Below are positions 60,853-64,000 of a stretch of 64,000 nucleotides of DNA, one piece after another (positions within the stretch are counted from its first letter, which is position 1; each line of letters opens with the position of its first letter). The notes under the pieces are model-generated. The model did not search any database and was not told where the DNA came from. It saw only the letters and a program-made list of their open reading frames with translations. The DNA is from Epiperipatus broadwayi. Its lineage: Eukaryota > Onychophora > Udeonychophora > Euonychophora > Peripatidae. The DNA is taken from contig JAQFVV010006273.1 of assembly GCA_028023455.1 (NCBI GenBank), positions 620,001 to 684,000 of the forward strand. The letters are read 5' to 3'. The position numbers were made by a program, and so were the translations under genes.

Positions 60853-62791
60853 TACACTTCCATCTTATTAACAAAGTTACAACTGATGCAGTAAATATAT
60901 AAAAAAAATAAAAACAATATTTATGGTGTATTTAAAATGAATAATAAAGTTAGAATTTTTTTTTTCATACAGTATAATGCAATTCATTTATGCATTCATT
61001 CTCTCTCTTACTTGTGTTTTCTATTAATTTTAGACTTCAGTTATTTTTATTTGCATGATCATTTATTCAAGTTTTATTCAACTATACAGAACATTTGTTT
61101 TGTACATGGTTTTACTACTTAAAGGCTGATCTGTCCAGACTTAGGCAGAAAATTTGTAGAATCCTTTAAAATATTGAGTCTATCTTCGATGCATACTACA
61201 TTATTATTTACTGTGAAACTTGACAAAGACGAGCAACTGATTTTATTAAATACTATCCTAATAGAGGGATGGAGATTTATTTATGAGGGGTCATATTTTG
61301 GTAGGTAATCATTTTCTTAATGAACTTATCCCAATTTTATTCTGGCTTCTTCAATAAACACTTATGGTATGTACCACACTCATTCCTTTGTCGAAAATCC
61401 TCCCATCTCATTCTAATAACTATCTGCGTATCACAAAATTACACCCACCTAACTATTCATCAGTTCTTCAGGATGTTATTTTATATATCCTATCCTGGAA
61501 TTTCAACTCACATTCTTTTACAGTATATTTAGCATCTAATATTCTACCAATTGTATACCAATAATATATATTCTTCCCATGAAATACTTTCCTATCTATA
61601 TTTGCAATCATGTCACAAAATAAATAATCAATTTTATTATTATTATTATTATTATCAATAAGATTTTTTTTTTAATAAAAGAGATCATGATATTGCCTTT
61701 CATTAACATTCACTCTTTCTTGCTCTCATAAACGTTATATTTTATAATATGTTTATTATTCTTTTCTGGGAATCCTATCAGATTTTATTTATGATCACTA
61801 GTTCATTTCCCTTTTTGTTAAATATGTTTTAACAATAATAAAATTGAAATACCTTTTAACGTATTTTATCACACTTAATTATCTAAAAATATATACTGGC
61901 TCAAAATATACAGCTTTAACACTATATGTCACTCACACACACTTTTATATAACTCATAGGCATTCTCTTCCTATATTTAAGCATACTTTTTTTTCTAACA
62001 TGAAAAAATAACAAAAAATTTAATACTTTTAACATTATATACTAAATTGCATATATCAATTCTTTAAATCACTATTATGAAAAATATCTTGTATGTATAT
62101 TTCATAGAAAACAAGAAAAATATTAGTAATAAATTTAAAATTAAAATCATTTTTTTAAAACCCATTTCCAGTTTCTATTTTAATATTACAATGTTTACCC
62201 TGTAAATGTTTATGATTCTTTGCATGTTTGTGTTTCTCCTCTGTTTGTGTTGTTAAAAGATATATACAGTTAAACAAAACATCAAACAACAAGCACAAAT
62301 AACGGGAAAAATTATAAATCAGATGCATCCTTCCTAGCTGGTTTTAAAGTTGCATTGAGTATAATCCTGATCTTCAAAACCCACTATGAAAAGGTTGATG
62401 AATATTCTAAATAAATCACTCTGCACAAACTTTTAAACATGTTCAAATACATCAGTGAGTTTACTTTCCGATTTCTCTCCCTTTCTGTTCTTCATTAGTC
62501 TTGTAAACAATTTAAACACATATTGGATAATTAATTTAAATTTCTAGCTTGTAGTACACTTTAATCTGAGTTATCTTTGCTTATCTACAATTAAAAGTTA
62601 CACAGATTTTTTTTTTGTAAATGTAAGTTAAACATTTTCTTCAAAATTTTGCAAATGAAAATATTTGTTACAAATCAACTGTTTAATTCAAAGTGAAGAT
62701 TACTTTTTTTCCATACATCCCTTATGACTAATTAACTATTTTTAACATTCTATAAAATATTTCTATCAACTTTACAAATTTAGTTCTAGGG
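60853..62791. repeat. Direct repeat, copy B (unidentified 2-kb unit)
   Basis: Counterpart of 52363-54641 in the same orientation, about 340 bp shorter. Sequence identity is high in blocks and broken by many short indels, so duplication is not recent. Open frames within it (60937-61122, 61320-61564) have poorly conserved counterparts and are not supported as genes. Confidence 0.8.
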
Positions 62792-63300
62792 ATAGTTTAG
62801 TATTTTTCTTGCTATGACGAATTATGCGTAACATGTTTTTTGCTGGTAAAATTTCATCGAAGATTAGATAAACGATGTCATGGCAACAAAGACACTGGCA
62901 AGACTAATACATGAAAATACTGATTTTTTGATTGTGGTGTCCCGCGAGATTTAAAAAGTCAAGAGACCTATGGGAAATTTTGTCATTTCTCTGTCTTTTG
63001 CAGTTTTGATATCGGCATGAGCACAGTGATTTTTTGATCGTATAGAGAATATTTTCATATATTTCATATCTAATATGGACATTATATTACTAAATAGAGT
63101 GAATTTTTAACTGTCCATTGGATGATATTATAAAAATTTCCACCGCCATTATTTGTAAGTAATTTTCATTTTGTTTCTTAATAATTAAATATAGTAGCTT
63201 TTAAGACTTATATGTCGCCATTATAGGTTATTTTTTAATTTGTAATGATAATTGTGATATTATTTTAAACAATTGTACGTATTTCCATATATATTTAATG
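62792..63300. other. Unidentified sequence after the direct repeat
   Basis: Slightly GC-richer at 62810-63010, with repeated 'actgattttttgatt'/'agtgattttttgatc' (about 62920 and 63030). Looks like the edge of another repeat family that continues past the window. Confidence 0.4.
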
Positions 63301-63309
63301 CTTGCTTCT

Positions 63310-64000
63310 TTTACATTTCCCTTAGAAATTATTCTAATTTTCATTTTAAAAAAAAATTCATAATTTTATGTACTATCTTTTCGGTTATTTTTTATTTTAC
63401 TTCTTTTGGGTCGTCTTCTTTCCATTTTTTCTTATAAATTATCCTTATTTTCATTAAAAAAAGACTACACTTAATTTCATAATTTATGTAATATGTTTTA
63501 ATTAGGACATTTTACATCCGCCATTTTCACTGTAATGTTAGATTCGCACTATATTGGGAAAAGTGTTTTTTATTGTCTTTAATTTTAAAATTACAAATAT
63601 TTTTTATAAATTTTTTTTGCAATTATTTTGTTGTCAATTTGAATTTATAATATTTTCAGTAAATTACTATTAATTTATGTATTTTTTTTTTTTTACGCAT
63701 GTAATTATTTTGCTTTTTCTGAGGAACAACAAATATGGTGCTGTCTGATTTTTTTTTTCCTACAAGATGGCTTTTTTTTTTAAGTCCACCATTTCCACTA
63801 TAACAAATTCACACTATATTGGAAAAAGTGGGTTTTTTTTTGTCTTTAATTTTAAAATTATAAATAATTTTTATAAATTTTTGGGAAGTAACCAATTATT
63901 TTGTAGTCAATTTGAATTTATAATAATTTTAGTAAATTACTATTAATTTATGTACTTTTTTGTCGCATGTAATTAATTATTTTTTCCTGAGGAATGACAA
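63310..64000. repeat. Tandem repeats at the window end
   Basis: Two units with a period of about 268 bp (from 63517 and 63785) share 'ccattttcac', 'cacactatattgg.aaaagtg', 'gtctttaattttaaaatta' and 'aatttgaatttataat'. The second runs off the window. Just before, a shorter tandem (about 63318-63400 and 63420-63505) repeats 'attttcatt..aaaaaa' and 'cataattt.atgta'. No coding content. Confidence 0.75.

Noticed and set aside
52363-62791. One retrotransposon with 2-kb LTRs
   Set aside because: No primer-binding site or polypurine tract next to the inner repeat edges; the only primer-site candidate (59187-59206) is 1.6 kb away and belongs to a different LTR.

Overview
This is an AT-rich (roughly three-quarters A+T by eye) stretch of eukaryotic nuclear DNA. 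It is almost certainly from an animal, most likely an invertebrate with a transposon-laden genome. I find no host protein-coding gene: every protein-like segment I recognise belongs to a mobile element. The mix is Penelope-like, APE-type LINE, RTE-like LINE, Ty3/Gypsy, hAT, pogo/Tigger-like, tRNA-derived SINEs and fold-back elements. That points to a metazoan but does not fix the species.

Layout, left half. 1-9.6 kb: AT-rich spacer with two fold-back elements (1451-1625; 3207-3945, whose arms carry a tRNA-like motif), an RTE-like LINE tail (about 5.1-5.4 kb, minus) and a fragment of the window's main LINE family (8.65-9.6 kb, minus). 10.2-15.4 kb: a decayed Ty3/Gypsy LTR retrotransposon on the minus strand with both LTRs. 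15.6-16.2 kb: a short tRNA-derived SINE and a hAT MITE with a perfect 8-bp target duplication. 17.7-23.9 kb: a second RTE-like tail, fold-backs, a hAT remnant and a 1.1-kb inverted-terminal-repeat element with telomere-like GGGTTAG repeats. 26.2-27.3 kb: a large fold-back of the tRNA-like family.

Centre. 27.4-38.45 kb is the most informative structure. Two 5'-truncated Penelope-like elements (PLEs) are joined head to head as a palindrome of about 2-kb arms. Each arm carries the end of the reverse transcriptase, a GIY-YIG endonuclease and a hammerhead-ribozyme-bearing 3' end. The left arm was later hit by a SINE. The right arm was split by a 6-kb LINE that landed in a TAA run, together with a second LINE fragment and large TAA arrays, and was hit separately by a hAT element. 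Each arm serves as the empty-site control for insertions in the other.

Right half. 41.7 kb: another SINE copy. 46.5-51.9 kb: an older minus-strand copy of the main LINE, with a 17-bp-flanked insertion containing a perfect 34-bp-arm hairpin. 52.4-54.6 and 60.9-62.8 kb: diverged copies of an unidentified 2-kb direct repeat. Between them lie a pogo/Tigger-like MITE (54.9-55.9 kb) and the gag, candidate primer-binding site and LTR of another Gypsy-like element (57.5-59.4 kb, minus). 63.3-64.0 kb: tandem repeats of unknown origin. A short sequence module recurs in two unrelated DNA transposons and a third site.

Most elements are broken by frameshifts and stops. The clearest exception is a 403-codon open frame in ORF1 of the central LINE. 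Boundaries are given to the base where target duplications or terminal repeats fix them, and are approximate elsewhere.
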